Shown here: positions 41,905 through 54,100 of the stretch, in pieces | Numbering within the stretch: position 1 is the first letter of the stretch | Layout: each line of letters opens with the position of its first letter | From: Bryoerythrophyllum caledonicum | Taxonomy: Eukaryota > Streptophyta > Bryopsida > Pottiales > Pottiaceae | Direction: 5' to 3' | DNA length: 64,000 bases | Assembly: GCA_963971425.1 (NCBI GenBank) | Contig: OZ020521.1 | Coordinates: 13,037,519 to 13,101,518, forward strand | The notes under the pieces: model-generated | What the model was told of the DNA's origin: nothing | What the model saw: only the letters and a program-made list of their open reading frames with translations | The model's database searches: none | Program-made: the position numbers and the translations under genes

Positions 41905-43983
41905 CGTTCTTCTGTCAACTTCCTATCACCAGCCAAAGTCCCCCACAACACAATTATCAAACTGAACGACCTACACGGAAGAAGTCGACACTGTTGGTGA
42001 GATTGTGCTAGTCCCGGCCCTGGGTGTCCCGCTGCGAAGTTTCCCTGAGTGTCCTCCTGCAATTCCGGCACTGGCTGCGAAGTTTCCAGGTGCAAGTCTC
42101 GCTGCAGGTCCAGGTGCGAGTCTCGATGCCAGTCCCGGCACTGTGTTCCGCGGCGAAGAGTCCCGCTGCGTGTCTGGCCACTGGCTGTCACGATGGAATC
42201 TGTTCCGTGGTGCCTAAAATTCGGCGCTGAGAGGTCGAGGTCTTGTCGCCAGGAAGTCGGCGGAGATACTGCGTTCTGCGCATCGAGAAGGCTTCGGCGC
42301 CGAAGCCTCCTCCTCTCGAAGCTCAATCATCCTCGGAGCAGCTCACAAATATGCTGTTGGAACCTAATAAGCTGTTGGAACCTAACGTCGCACTTCGAGA
42401 CCTAACAAGACCTAACGGAAACCTTCGAGACCTAACGAGACCCATAATCGATCTAGCGTTCGCACCAGGACACAACCAGAGTACGCCAACAACCACAAGT
42501 TTCAACTTCGACGAATCCAGCACACACACGACAATCACCACATACGCGACGAATCCAGCAACAAATCCAGCAAACTTCTCACCAAGACTGTGACGAATCC
42601 TGCAAACTTCTGTGACGAATCCTGCAAGACTGAACCGGCGAATCCGTTTCTGCCGGCACTCCGTCAGAGTTGGGATCTGTGATCTCCAGATCTAGAGCAG
42701 GTGAAGGTACATGCACAGGAATATCGTGCACAGAATAGTCATCATCTACACTTCACAGGAACATCGTTGCGAAGATATCTAGACAACAGAGACATTTTAG
42801 ACTTCAAATCTACAAAATACTTTATTCAACACATGAGAGACATGTATTAGTGGTAATAGGTACTTGATGTCTCTCATTGTACACAAGGCTAAAATCCCAT
42901 CTTGGAGTGCGAATCGAGGATTACGACGACGTGAGATTACAGCTGTGGAATATCAAGGACAGAAGAAGCTGGCTCCCAGTGCGATGTTTCTGAAAATTCT
43001 TTTTGAGTGTTAGCGGTAAAAAACAAGAACTTGAGGACAAATGCATGAGACAAGCGTCACACGTTCACCGACCATATACAGTACACAGTCCTGACTCCTC
43101 CCATACCATATATCTTGTGTAACTTGTGTGACACACTTGCTTTCCTCAGGACTCCTTAGACCTTGTCTAGAATCTGATCTCTGGAAATGTACACTGAAAA
43201 TGTACACTTGGAGACATGTATTGATGGAAGAAGATACATTATTGTTTCTGAACTGCTTGTTTTTTAAAGTCTCTCATCGAAATTGTAATATATAGAACAG
43301 ACATAATTGAATGATTTTGACTTGATTTTTTATTAACTATTATTCTTCATTATGATAATTTAGCCCCACGGACATTCAATTTCTGACAAACAGTTTGTCC
43401 CTCTCTTTTGACAAATGGGTTCGACATTTGACAAATTGTGTCAAAAATAGTGGTATGAAGTCTAATCACTGAAGCTCAGTGACTATTCTACCTTCTAAAG
43501 GACCAAATGTATTTGAAGTTGTTGATAATGGCATCAATACCTGATCAAAATGTAACCCACATGTTGAGGGTATTATACTCTTATTTGTTCTCTAATACTA
43601 ATGTATACTAAATGAAGTTTTTCATCCAACAGAAAGCCAAAGTTGGTAAATATTTGATTAGTCTGGTTGAGATGAGTTGGATGAATGATAGTGGAAGTAA
43701 TTTACAATCAAATACTTTCATGATGATAGAAATTTTTGACTTTCAAAGAGTATATTGGTCAATTTCCCTAAAAAGAATATGTTTAGACAAGGCCTAATGG
43801 TTGCCCAAATGAAGCTTCGGCCCCGAAGCCTACCGAGCTCAATATCTTCCAATTCCTTGCCACCATTCCATGAGCATTCCTAATCAATAATATTTGACCT
43901 GAGAAGACTTGCATCTTAAACTCACTTTCTCAAACACACATGAAAAGTCCAAAAAGTTCCAAGCAAAGCAAGTCAAATCTTAC
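41905..43983. other. 5' region of the methyltransferase-like gene; repeats and palindromes
   Basis: GC-rich between 42000 and 42330, with short direct repeats of GCGAAGTTTCC and GGTGCGAGTCTCG type. An 18-bp perfect palindrome GGCTTCGGCGCCGAAGCC lies at 42290-42307 and a related one (CTTCGGCCCCGAAG) near 43814. An upstream non-coding or coding exon of the gene may lie here (minus-strand frame to 42326). From 42340 to 43930 the DNA is AT-rich and I see no clear gene, except a possible 3' exon of the small basic gene around 43800-43890. Confidence 0.4.
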
Positions 43984-44448
43984 CTTTCTCTTCTTTGGTT
44001 CTTCACTGCTTTGACTGTTCAATAAATCATCATGCTCCTCAGATTGACTTGAAGGCGCTTCACTTGTACCTAACTCTAAAAGTGGTTGCTCTTCTTCCAT
44101 CTCGTTTGCCTCCACCTCGGCTCCTCGACTCATCCCTTGCCTCCGCCCCTCCGAGTCACCGCTTCCAGGATTACCGCTCCGAGCACCACCACTCCGCACA
44201 AGGTCTGATGGCAGGCTTCCTTGCACTTCGATAACAGTTTTTAAACTGCCCTTGATTCTGCAATTCTCAGTGTCAAATGATAGCACGCGTGCAGTGTCCC
44301 CCACATCACTGTCTACCCTCGGAGCAACTCTCTTGCTCATCCTATACCTCTTTAGTTGCTTCGTACTAGAGAAGCGTAAACCACGCCTCCTACGTTTCTT
44401 CTTCTGTGCAGTTGCCAAACATAACAACTCCTCTCTCTCCTCTGGCAT
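43984..44448 (-). CDS. small basic nuclear-type protein, first main exon
   Basis: 155 codons from ATG 44448 to a GT donor (AAG|GTAAGA) at 43984, in phase 0. The N-terminus is strongly basic (QKKKRRRRGLRFSS, then KQLKRYRMSKR), a likely nuclear-localisation or DNA-binding segment, followed by DTARVLSFDTENCR and a Ser/Glu-rich acidic tail with EEPKKRK. The same order (KKRRRKRGILFSS, ELQRSRMVKR, TAKVLSFNS) occurs at 50254-50502 in the neighbouring MULE, so it is a conserved element gene. It is transcribed away from the transposase. An acceptor at 44454 suggests a further 5' exon. Downstream exon not resolved. Function unknown; an accessory protein for transposition is a reasonable guess. Confidence 0.55.
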
Positions 44449-44454
44449 CTGGAT

Positions 44455-45522
44455 CTGCAACTCTCAAATGACATCAAAACTCTCACCTTTGAGTATTCCT
44501 GCAAGTTGAAGGAAGAAAGGATGGCTATGTTGAGTCTAGTCGATAGTGTTTGTCAAGCACAAATCTGGGGATACCTATCTTGAATCCAAATAATCGAGAG
44601 GGTAAGATTTAGTCGAAAAATTTACATTGAGGTAAGTTAATCACGCCGCATCTACTCACATGAATTGTGCCGACATGAGATGTAATGTGGAGTCAAGCTC
44701 TCTTGCTTTGTGGCTAAATCCGCAGTCAAGTACCCATGTGTAATGCGCCTAAATCCCTCATTTGCTTTATCTTTGCCCCTCCTTCCTTGGCTCTATTTCA
44801 AATCCAAAACAAATTACATTCACCCTCCCATTCTATTATTATTGATCGCCCACCTTATTTTCAGGTGGACGACTTATTTACAGAATTTTATGTAACAGAG
44901 AGGATTGCCATTCCTCGACTTTTTGAACAACTATAATTCGATAGTTCAAAAATTATCGTATCACCTACCATCTCCATTATTTTGGTGACCTTTAGTCATT
45001 ACTTAATTACATGCATTGTCATGCCACTTTTTGCTTGTCTGGTTCTTACTAATTTTATTGGATCGTATAGTTGTGATTCTAGTCTATTAAATGCTTGAGC
45101 CAGTGATTCATGTATATTTCAAAAACTACTTCGCCGAGCATTGTCCGAGTATCACAATGTAATGTGTTATTTGCTGCCCAATAGGGGCAATATTTATCCT
45201 ATGCTAAAGATCTCTTTATTCTTTTGATCAATAACATTTTACTTATCTTGGCATTCTGTTGTCTCCTTCAATAAGATACAATTTTTTTTGTTATTCTTGA
45301 ATTCCGCCGTCTTCCATATGCTATATATATTTATTTGCACCGCTGTTTGCTTTTGTTAAATGCATTTTTATTACAATGAATAATTATGTTCAATTTACTC
45401 CACCTTTTACAGCGTTGACTTGAATGTACCCTGCTTGGCATATATAATGACTCCAACTGGTTTTCAAGCACCATAATTTGCCTCTTCTTTGTCAAGTACT
45501 AGATTGCACAATTCTTCTTCTG
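44455..45522. promoter_or_regulatory. divergent promoter region of MULE 1
   Basis: About 1.07 kb between the small basic gene (leftward) and the transposase (rightward). A TATATAA at 45441-45447 lies about 80 bp before the transposase ATG, suitable for a plant TATA box. No other gene is seen. Confidence 0.45.
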
Positions 45523-48500
45523 ATGATGGCCTTCATTCATGCGAATGGGCACGGAATCCCTGTCTCATTTCCTATTGGAGATGAAGGGTTTTGTATTGTT
45601 ACAGCTTCTCGATTGAGTCTTAGGTTTCAGTTACAGGAGGAGACCATTCACATCGATCAAGAGATTTTTGACAATGCCTCCGGTGAGCTCACACATACTA
45701 TCGGTCAACTGTCCTATATGAATGATGGTGTAAAGTTCTGGCGCCTTACGCCAGGGAGGTTTAGACTGTATGGTCTCTCTGACTCTCTCCTTAATGGGTC
45801 TGCTGAATTTCTCACGCCAAGGCAGTCATCTACTTCCACGCACAACACACCTCTTGTCCGGTCAGTAAAGATAGAGCCTGGGCTTGAACCTATCCATCTT
45901 CTTAGTGATGACTCCGATGATGACTCTCCAGCTCCTGTACCTCCTCATCCTCGTCCTGTTGACCAACCTGTCTCTTCTCCACTCTCTCAACCCTCTCAAT
46001 CATTTCGGGGTTCTATTGGCAAACCTCCACTTCCTCAACGTGCCTCAAATTCGTTGAGTGTCGTTGATTGTCTTAAAACGTTATCAGCTAGGAAAGGGTC
46101 GAAGTCTGTAGTTACCAAGATTGATTACAACCGTATCAGAGTAGAGAAGGTCGAATTCTTGCCACCCACTTTTGATGGAGACATTGTGTTTGAACTTCCC
46201 CCTATTGGCGCCTCAACAACGCACTCTCAAGCTCGACTCCTCCGTGGGATGGACAAACGACACGACGGACATGCGTGGACACGAACCATCACATCCAATA
46301 TTAAGAACGACATGGGGCTGACATTCAGATCATCATCCTGTTTGGGGCATCTCAAATGTTTTAATGTCAACTGTGATTATGTGACACGAGTTCACCGAAC
46401 CTCAGCGGCAAATGAAGTTGAATGGGATGGGTTCAGCTCTATCACCTTTGACGTAGGATCTGAGCATCCCAAAGGTTCGTCTGTCGTCTGTAAGGTATGT
46501 AAAGTTCCTCCCTCTTGCTTAGCCATCTGTCCTGCAAAAATCTATTATGTTCTTACTAAAGATCATATGACTCGTGCTTGTATCCACCTTGGTTCACATG
46601 CACATCCTGTGAAGATTGGAGTTGATAGGGAATTTGCAGATAGGGCAGATAGTATTCTAGGAGAGCAAGTAGAGAGGACACCTTCAGCCACCAATTCTGC
46701 CATTATAATGGAGGCAAGCAAGGATTTAGTCGGAGAGTTATTGCTTCACTCTGACGATGCACCTCAAACTACTCTCACATTCAAGGAACTTATACCCGTG
46801 CTTAATACTTGCAAGCACATGACTTCGCCAAGCATTCGCAACAAGGTCACCACCTTTCGGTACTTGCGTCGATTTGGAGTTATGGATAGTATTACTAAGC
46901 TTCGCGGATCTAGCAAGTGGGCGTTTGTTCAAGAAAACAAGTTTCCTGGCCAAGGATCGGACTCCGATAAAGTCTTCGTTTTCAAAATGTCTGAAGTTGG
47001 CCCCGGAAGTGGAGTAGATCTTGTAAAGCGGATGCAGTCTGGAGGGGACTTGGAGAACGCATGGATCATGTATGACCACGTCAAGCGTGTCAAAGGATGG
47101 ACTACCATGGCTTGCCATGTTTATGACGCTCAATACTGTCGAGTCATGACTATTGCCGTCTGTGATATGCAGTCAGAAGATGCTACTGCCCAAATATTAT
47201 TTTGGAAGAATCTCAACATCATCATGGCCAGGCATGGCATTTCAAACCCAAAATTTAAAGGATTTATGGCGGATAGTGCACAAGCAAATTGGAATGCTAT
47301 TCGCATCATCTACGGTACTGGAGATGCATCGGTGCCTATGGAGAATCAAGAGAGGACATGTCTCTTCCATTGGACCCAATCTTTGGAGAAACACACAAAA
47401 GCAAGTATTCGGCCGGATCTCCAAGCACAACATCGCCAAATGTGCAAGCAATACAAGGATGCAAAAACCATTGACGAGGCGGAGGCTAGATACCATGCCA
47501 TCCGATCTTGGTGGTTGTCTTCTGGAGCAACAACAAATGAGGAGATCGTCCATCTAGATCTTTGGTTAGCCTTTTGGCATTTTCGCTACCGCCAATGGGG
47601 CGGGTTCATGCAAATGGTATATTTTGACCCATCCTCTTTATGATATCCACGTCAATGTTGAATTTGTCAAATTTTAATCAATGGTTCTAAATCCATTATT
47701 TTGTTTTACTCTAATATTTTGTATAATGCTTGATTTTTGACAGCCTCTCTCCGAACCTGAGTTGGCTGAAATGCCTTCTTGCAATCTTGCGGAGACCGTA
47801 CATAACAAGTGGTTACAACAGTCTGGGAATCGTGGCAATGATCTCTATGTTGCAACTGTGGATGATTATGTTCGAGCCTTCATGCAAGTGGTCGCCTACT
47901 TCCAATATTTGAATGGTGATCGACCAGGCACCGGTCCTAACAAGGAGGAACTCCTCTTACGAGTGGCTCAGCGTACAACTCAACAATCAGGTAATCCTAA
48001 AGCACTCCATGCTGCAATGGCCAAACTACCTGGAGCTTCCTATATTTGTACTCGAGAACCACATCTTGAAGGTGAGGAGGTATTTGGTTCTTTAAAACGG
48101 AAGTTAGATCTTCCTCCCGGTTGCGACGGCGACTCCCACAGACCCGACAAGGTCAACTTCTCTCGGCCTCGTGTTCAAACTAGGCGCGGATCATCAACTT
48201 CCGGAGAGGATGCATCACCAAGAGCTGGAGTTCAAGAAGAGACAAATGAAGATCAACAAAATGCACGTGAAGATGTGGAGACAACTATTGTTGCACCTTC
48301 GAAAGTGCATGTGACTTCTGTCCAAGAAACTGCATGCGATGTGACTGAGTGGCACATTGCAAGATTACCTAAGACCTCAGCGAAAGCATGTTTTGCCCAA
48401 CAGGCAATTACGAAGAAAAAGTGTGTTGCGAAGATTGTCCAAGATGGTAAGAACACGGCGGCTCCAACATACACTGGAATGATGGACAATTACCAGAGGA

Positions 48501-49198
48501 ACCGGATGGAGCGTATGCAGTTCTTCTTCTGCAACGATGATATTGAAAGATGCGTGAAGGGTACAAAGCGCAAGTGGGTGGTGTCAAGACCAGCTGTGCC
48601 AGAGACTTGGCCAGTGAAGATGGGCACTAATCTAACCATCTCTGAGATTCTTGCTTTGGAGAATGCAGGATTTCATCTTCAGCCTCGTGCTGCAATATCG
48701 CCACGGAGATTATTTGAAGGTCAGCAAATTCCAGTCGATTTGTCCGGATATATTTCTCCGGAATTTCCTGATGATCATCCCAAGCGGAGATTTGGAAAAA
48801 ACATTCGTAGGAATGCAAAAGCACCATCATCGAAACAAGCCAATGTTTGTGCATCAGCCCTATTGGTCACAGGCCGTCTTCGCCGGTTGACCATGATACC
48901 TATTCCAGCTCTTGGCTGCGTTGTTACGTTTGATTCCGGAACTCCTCCAAAAATTGAACAATACTCTATCACTGTTGGACAGTTTCCCACTTGTTCATGT
49001 CCATTTTTCCAAGAGATGATGAGGAAATCTCTAGGTAAGCGAGGTCAGTGGACAAATTGTAAACACTTGTATTACATTTTTATTGTGATATGTGGATTAG
49101 ACTCCGAAACTAATGTGTTTATACATGCTCCAAGTCTCAGCTTTAACGAGATCAAGCATATTCTTGAGAGTGGTCTACTTAGGCATCCTATTCCTTAA
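45523..49198 (+). CDS. MULE-family transposase with SWIM zinc finger
   Basis: Two exons, 45523-47616 and 47744-49198, joined by a GT-AG intron (ATG|GTATAT ... GACAG|CCT), giving 1182 aa without a stop. The N-terminal part is acidic/Pro-rich. A Cys/His-rich region at about 250-400 (CLGHLKC, CKVC, ACIHLGSHAHPV) resembles FLYWCH/WRKY-GCM type fingers. The DDE core has CDMQSED (D548), FMADSAQANW (D584) and the CxxH signature CLFH (613-616); the third acidic residue is not assigned. The SWIM finger is C1115, C1117, C1137, H1139 (CSCP ... NCKH). Start chosen at the second in-frame ATG pair, matching the relative at 51189; an upstream ATG at 45478 is also open. It would bind the terminal repeats and cut out and insert the element. 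Confidence 0.88.
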
Positions 49199-49556
49199 GG
49201 TTTCTTATGTCGTTTGGCATCCTTGTACTGCAATCAATATTCAATGAGCAGTAAAAATGTAGTGAGACTAAAAGGGCCACTACAAAGTTTTATCTCTTCA
49301 GTGGTGTAATGTCTTGATTGTACAAATTCCTATTTTGTTTTTTGGCAATTATGTTCATCTATTACTGATTATGTATAATGATTAATGTAATTCAAGTTTT
49401 TTGACCCTAAACCTATTTTAATGGACGTATATTATTTTTTATTATGTAAAACTTACACGGTAATAGGGCTATTTATTTACTAAATATAAATAGAAATGGA
49501 AATTTTATAATAAAATTATAATAAAATAATCATTTTTCCTAAAATGAGTATATTTT

Positions 49557-49610
49557 TTCTGCTCTCTGCTCACCGCTCACTGCTCTAGGCTCACAAAATA
49601 GCGTCGCTCG
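49557..49610 (-). repeat. MULE 1 right terminal inverted repeat
   Basis: Minus strand reads CGAGCGACGCTATTTTGTGA, then GCCTAGAGCAGTGAGCGGTG and AGCAGAG, matching the left end from GCTATT inwards, with one GGTGAGC-type subrepeat fewer. Confidence 0.82.
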
Positions 49611-49619
49611 TTTTTTTGG
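49611..49619. other. 9-bp target site duplication, right
   Basis: TTTTTTTGG directly outside the right terminal repeat, equal to 35230-35238. Confidence 0.65.
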
Positions 49620-49992
49620 TACCTTGCCCGACAATGAGGGACAATGTGTGAAAATGTTTGACTTGGATTGGTATGCTATTTTTCACAAAAGAATAGAGAC
49701 TTTATTTGAACAAGAGATACGACTCAATTCAATATCTTTGAGAAAATGCCATTTGGGACCTTGATAGAGTAAGGACTTTTCAAGTTCCAAATACAAACAC
49801 ACACTTGCTTCATTGTGAAAGGTCAACCTAAACTTGTGATCCATGGATTTGATGCAGATGAGTATCTATGATCAATACTTTTTCATTTACGTATTCTAGG
49901 AAATCGGTGTACTGAGATTAGGGCCGTGCTATATTAGTTATGAATGTGAAGTGAAAATACATCTGACTTGAGTATGAATGGTGAAAGCTAAC

Positions 49993-50502
49993 CTCTTCTC
50001 TTGAAGGCCTTCTTTGTGGAGATGATATACTACCCGAAATATCGTGGCATTGTGCTTCGCTTCCTCCCGCAACTTTTGCCTGACAAACCCACGCAAAGGA
50101 GTTCAATAGACAGGCTTAAAGCACTTTGATATCATTGAGTACACACGTACATAGCATGGAATAACATTTGAGAAGAATCTCAAAGACAACTTTGGGGCTA
50201 GCATGTAACCGACCCTACTGGTCGAATATTTTCAACAACGCTATTACCAATACCTGAGACAATGACTCTCCTTCATTTTCTTCAATGTTTTGAAGTTCGC
50301 AATCACTATCACGCTCGGTGGAGTTAAAGGACAACACCTTTGCGGTTTCGGAAATGTCCACCTGACTACAAAATGCCTTTCGTTTTACCATCCTAGATCT
50401 CTGCAACTCCTTACGACTTGAAAACAAAATACCTCGCTTTCTTCGTCTCCTCTTCTTTTCACACGATGGAACAAAAGATTGGTAGCTACACTTCCCAATC
50501 AT
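49993..50502 (-). CDS. small basic protein of MULE 2 (two visible exons)
   Basis: Exons 50502-50254 (83 codons) and 50079-49993 (29 codons), joined by a GT-AG intron of 174 bp in phase 0; the second exon ends at another donor (GAAGAG|GTTAGC), so at least one more exon follows. The first exon matches the MULE 1 protein: KKRRRKRGILFSS, ELQRSRMVKR, TAKVLSFNS. The second is Ser/Arg-rich (SGSISSPQRRPSREE). No stop interrupts these exons, unlike the transposase beside it. Function unknown. Confidence 0.5.
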
Positions 50503-51188
50503 CTGAGATATGCCAGATTTTCCATCTAACTCAACTTATCAAATTCAACAATTTGCGAATTGAAGATGTAGCTCATAAAAATCAACAGAAATCCACTGTC
50601 GACAGTACACTTCATTATTGCTATATTCAATAGTGTAAATTTTGTCAGAGCTTATCATAGCTATTTAGCTGTCACCCGCTGTCATTTATCAGTATTTATA
50701 ATTAGAAATTATTGATTAGCACAACCTTTATGACCTGGTGAGACATTATTTACATGCACTACCACTATTTTGTACATTTTGTTGAGATTTTTGGAAGCGT
50801 GCTTAGCTAACCTTACATGCTTACTAATAACTTAAGTGTATAAATGTACATTCCAAAGTTCGACTACTACACGCAGATTTACACTAAAAATACCTCACTC
50901 ATTTCACTTTCCAACTGGAAATTTATCTATTATGTTGTCAACTAGATCGGGGATGTTGTTTATGATAAGAACGCCATCATTTTGAACATTGACAGTCTCC
51001 ATTATGTGTTTAATCTAGCGCGACGCATAAAACGGATCTAGACTTGCTGATAATTTTGTCATACTCATTATTATGCTTTTCATCCATTATTTGACAAAAG
51101 GATAATAATTGATTATTTGGAAGTATAAATCTAATTAGGTTGCTTGGTTTAACTCTCTCATTTCATACTTGAACTTCTAAAACTTTTC
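50503..51188. promoter_or_regulatory. divergent promoter region of MULE 2
   Basis: AT-rich spacer between the leftward basic gene and the rightward transposase. A TATAAAT near 51124 lies about 65 bp before the transposase ATG. No gene seen. Confidence 0.4.
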
Positions 51189-54100
51189 ATGATGTCGTCC
51201 GCTGATGTAGGTAGTCTAGGCACAATTCTGATTCATGTTGATGGTCAAGAAATCCCGATTACATTCCGTGTGTCTTTCGATGGTCATTGCTCTGTTAGTG
51301 CGAGTCGACTTTCTTCTAGATTCCATGTACTGCAGGCTTCAATTTATGTTGATGAAGAAGTACGTGATTTAGAGTCTGGAGTTGTTACTCACACCAGAGG
51401 TCAGGGAGCCGTCACTACTATCGAAGGAAAATTGTGGCTGCTCAAGTGTGGTACTTTTAAAGTGTACGGCGTTAGAGATAATACGCACAATTCATCCAGC
51501 CAAATGTTGGCATCGCGTGTCTCTATTACAAGCAACCAACACGATAGTGGTCCTCGGACAATCAAAGTTGAGCCAGGTTCTGAAACAATTCACATTTTGA
51601 GTGATGACTCAGATACAGACACCCCTGTTCTCGTTCATCTAGAGAAACCAGATTCTACTCCATCGCTTGTCAATGTAGATTCTCCAGTACGTGATATCTC
51701 TCTTGACAATCGACCCCTTCATGTGAAACCTCCACATCTACCTTCTAGATCCCCTCCAACTTCCATAGTAGATTGTATAAGGAACTTAGGTGCCAGAAAG
51801 GGGTCAAAGTCCATATTGTCGAGGGTTGATTTTTCAAAGGTCCCCGTTTCTATCGTGGATTGCTTGCCTCCGAGCTTTGATGGGGATGTCATTTTTGTTT
51901 TGCCTCCAGCTTCAATGTTGTCTTCGCAGTAACAAGCCAAGCTATTACAAGGCATGGACAAACGTCATGATGGTCATGCATGGACTCGTACTGTCACAAC
52001 CCACATTCAGAATGACATGGGTCTGTCATTTAGAATGTCATCTTGTCTTGGGCACCTGCAGTGTGTCAATAAGAAGTGCGCGTACCTTGATAGAATTCAT
52101 AGGCCAACTCCTACGAATGAGACCGAGTGGGATGGATCATCGTATTTACGATTTGAAATTGACTCAAATCCTCCCAAGAATTCTACAATCGTCTGCAAAA
52201 TCTGTCAGACTCCTCCTACTTGTTTGAACGTTTGTTCAGCCAAAATATACTATATTTTAAGTCCCCCTCCGATGTCTCGTGCATGTGTCCATATTGGTCA
52301 TCACAAGCATCCAGTCAAAAAGGGTGTAGACAGGGAGTCCGCGGACCGTCTTACGACCCTACTGAGTGACCAGGTGGAAAGAACACCCACTGCCACGAAT
52401 TCAGCTATTATTTTAGAGGCCGGCAAGGACTTTGTAGCATCTATTCTGCTAAATCCTGAAGGTGCGCCTGAGAAAAGTCTATCATGTGAGGAGTTGTTGC
52501 CCGTCCTCGAGACTTGCAAGAACTTGACGTCTCCAAATCTGCACAACCAGGTTACATCATTTCGGTACCTCAGGCGTTATGGAGTCATGGACAGTATTAC
52601 GAAGCTCAGAGGATCCAGCAAATGGGCGTACCTGCAAAATAACATGTTCCCTGGACAAGGTTCTCAATCAGATAAGGTATTTGTTTTCAAGATGTCTGAA
52701 GTTGGCCCGGGGAGTGGTGTTGACCTTGTTAGGCGAATGCAATCTGATGGAGATTTGTGCAAATCATGGATGATGTTTGATCATGTCAAGCGTGTGAAGG
52801 GTTGGACCACGATGGCTTGTCATGTGTACGACTCATCATATTGTCGTGTCATGACCATAGCTGTTTGTGACATGCAATCTGAGGATGTTGAGGCCCAGCT
52901 TGTATTTTGGAAGAACTTGAATGTCGTTGCAGAACGACATGGAATTTTGAAACCTCAGTTTAAAGGATTTATGGCGGACAGTGCCCAAGCTAATTGGAAT
53001 GCAGTGAGGATCATCTACGGTTCCGGTGATGCAAAGACCCCAATGGAAAATTGTGAACGCACGTGTCTATTTCACTGGACGCAATCTCTGGAGAAGCATA
53101 CAAAAGCTGACATTCGACTCGACCTCCAAGAGCAGCACCGCTCTCTATGTAAACAATACAAGAATGTTGATTTGTTGGAAGATGCAGAGAGGAAGTACCT
53201 TGCCATCCGGTCATGGTGGTTGTCATCAGGCGCTACAACCGAAGAAGGTGTTCTTCGCCTCGACTTGTGGCTAGCATTTTGGCACTTTCGTTACTGCCAA
53301 TGGGGTGGATTTCTTGAGCTTGTAAGTGATGTCTTCTTTGCACGTTTGATTTGTTTTTTATAATTAGAGTTGTTATCGCTACGGTGATTTTCTGGCTAAC
53401 GTTTTGGTCCATGAGTCAGGATCTAACGGAGGAGGAACTTGCGGAAATGCCTTCCTGCAATCTCGCTGAGACGGTGCACAACAAGTGGCTTCAACAATCC
53501 GGAAAACGAGGAAATGATCTCTACGTAGCAACGGTGGATGATTATGTCCGAGCCTTTACGCAAGTTCTAGCATACTATCAGTTCTCCAAAGGTGAGCGTG
53601 TAGGCACGGGACCTAGTAAGGAAGATCTTCGTCTGCGACTTGCCCAACGAAATGCAAAAAGCTCCGGAGATCCGAAGTTGCATGCGGCGTTAGAAGAGAT
53701 GAGAGGCGCTTCGGAATTTTGCACAAGAGAGCCACACTTGGAAGGCGAAGAGGTTTTCTTCTCTATAAAGCGGAAGGCAGATATTCCCATAGGATCAGAG
53801 TTTGACTCACATCGCCCTGACAAAATTAGCGTCTCTCGACCCATGAAGAGAACACGCTACGATGCCTACGCCAGCATTGTCGATCTTACTTCAGAAAAGG
53901 TGCCTGCCCCTACTATACAACTGAATCCACCTGAAGTGCAGAGTAGTCCATATGAAGAGCCAACAACAACCGTCCCAATTCCATATCATACGAAGGCAGT
54001 TCTTGAGACGCCTTGTAATGAGGAGTGGCATATAGCGCGGCTTTCGAAGAATTCAACGAAAGCATGTTTTGCACAACATGCTATCACCAAAAGAAAATGC

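Larger units (their letters stand above)
35239..49610. mobile_element. 14.4-kb MULE-type DNA transposon with DNA-methyltransferase-like cargo
   Basis: 14,372 bp bounded by inverted repeats and a 9-bp duplication. Three genes: a 12-exon minus-strand gene with ParB-like and N6/N4-methyltransferase-like regions (36311-41904), a minus-strand small basic protein (43984-44448 and probably further exons), and a plus-strand SWIM-type transposase (45523-49198). The second and third genes are also present in the neighbouring element at 49620-55682, so they form the family core. The first looks like cargo that the neighbour lacks or has lost. All reading frames are undamaged, suggesting recent activity. 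Confidence 0.82.

Noticed and set aside
41847..42326. 159-codon minus-strand frame as an independent gene
   Set aside because: It crosses a good acceptor and donor used by the first exon of the methyltransferase-like gene and has a GC-rich repeat composition; part may be an upstream exon, but I cannot support it as a gene.
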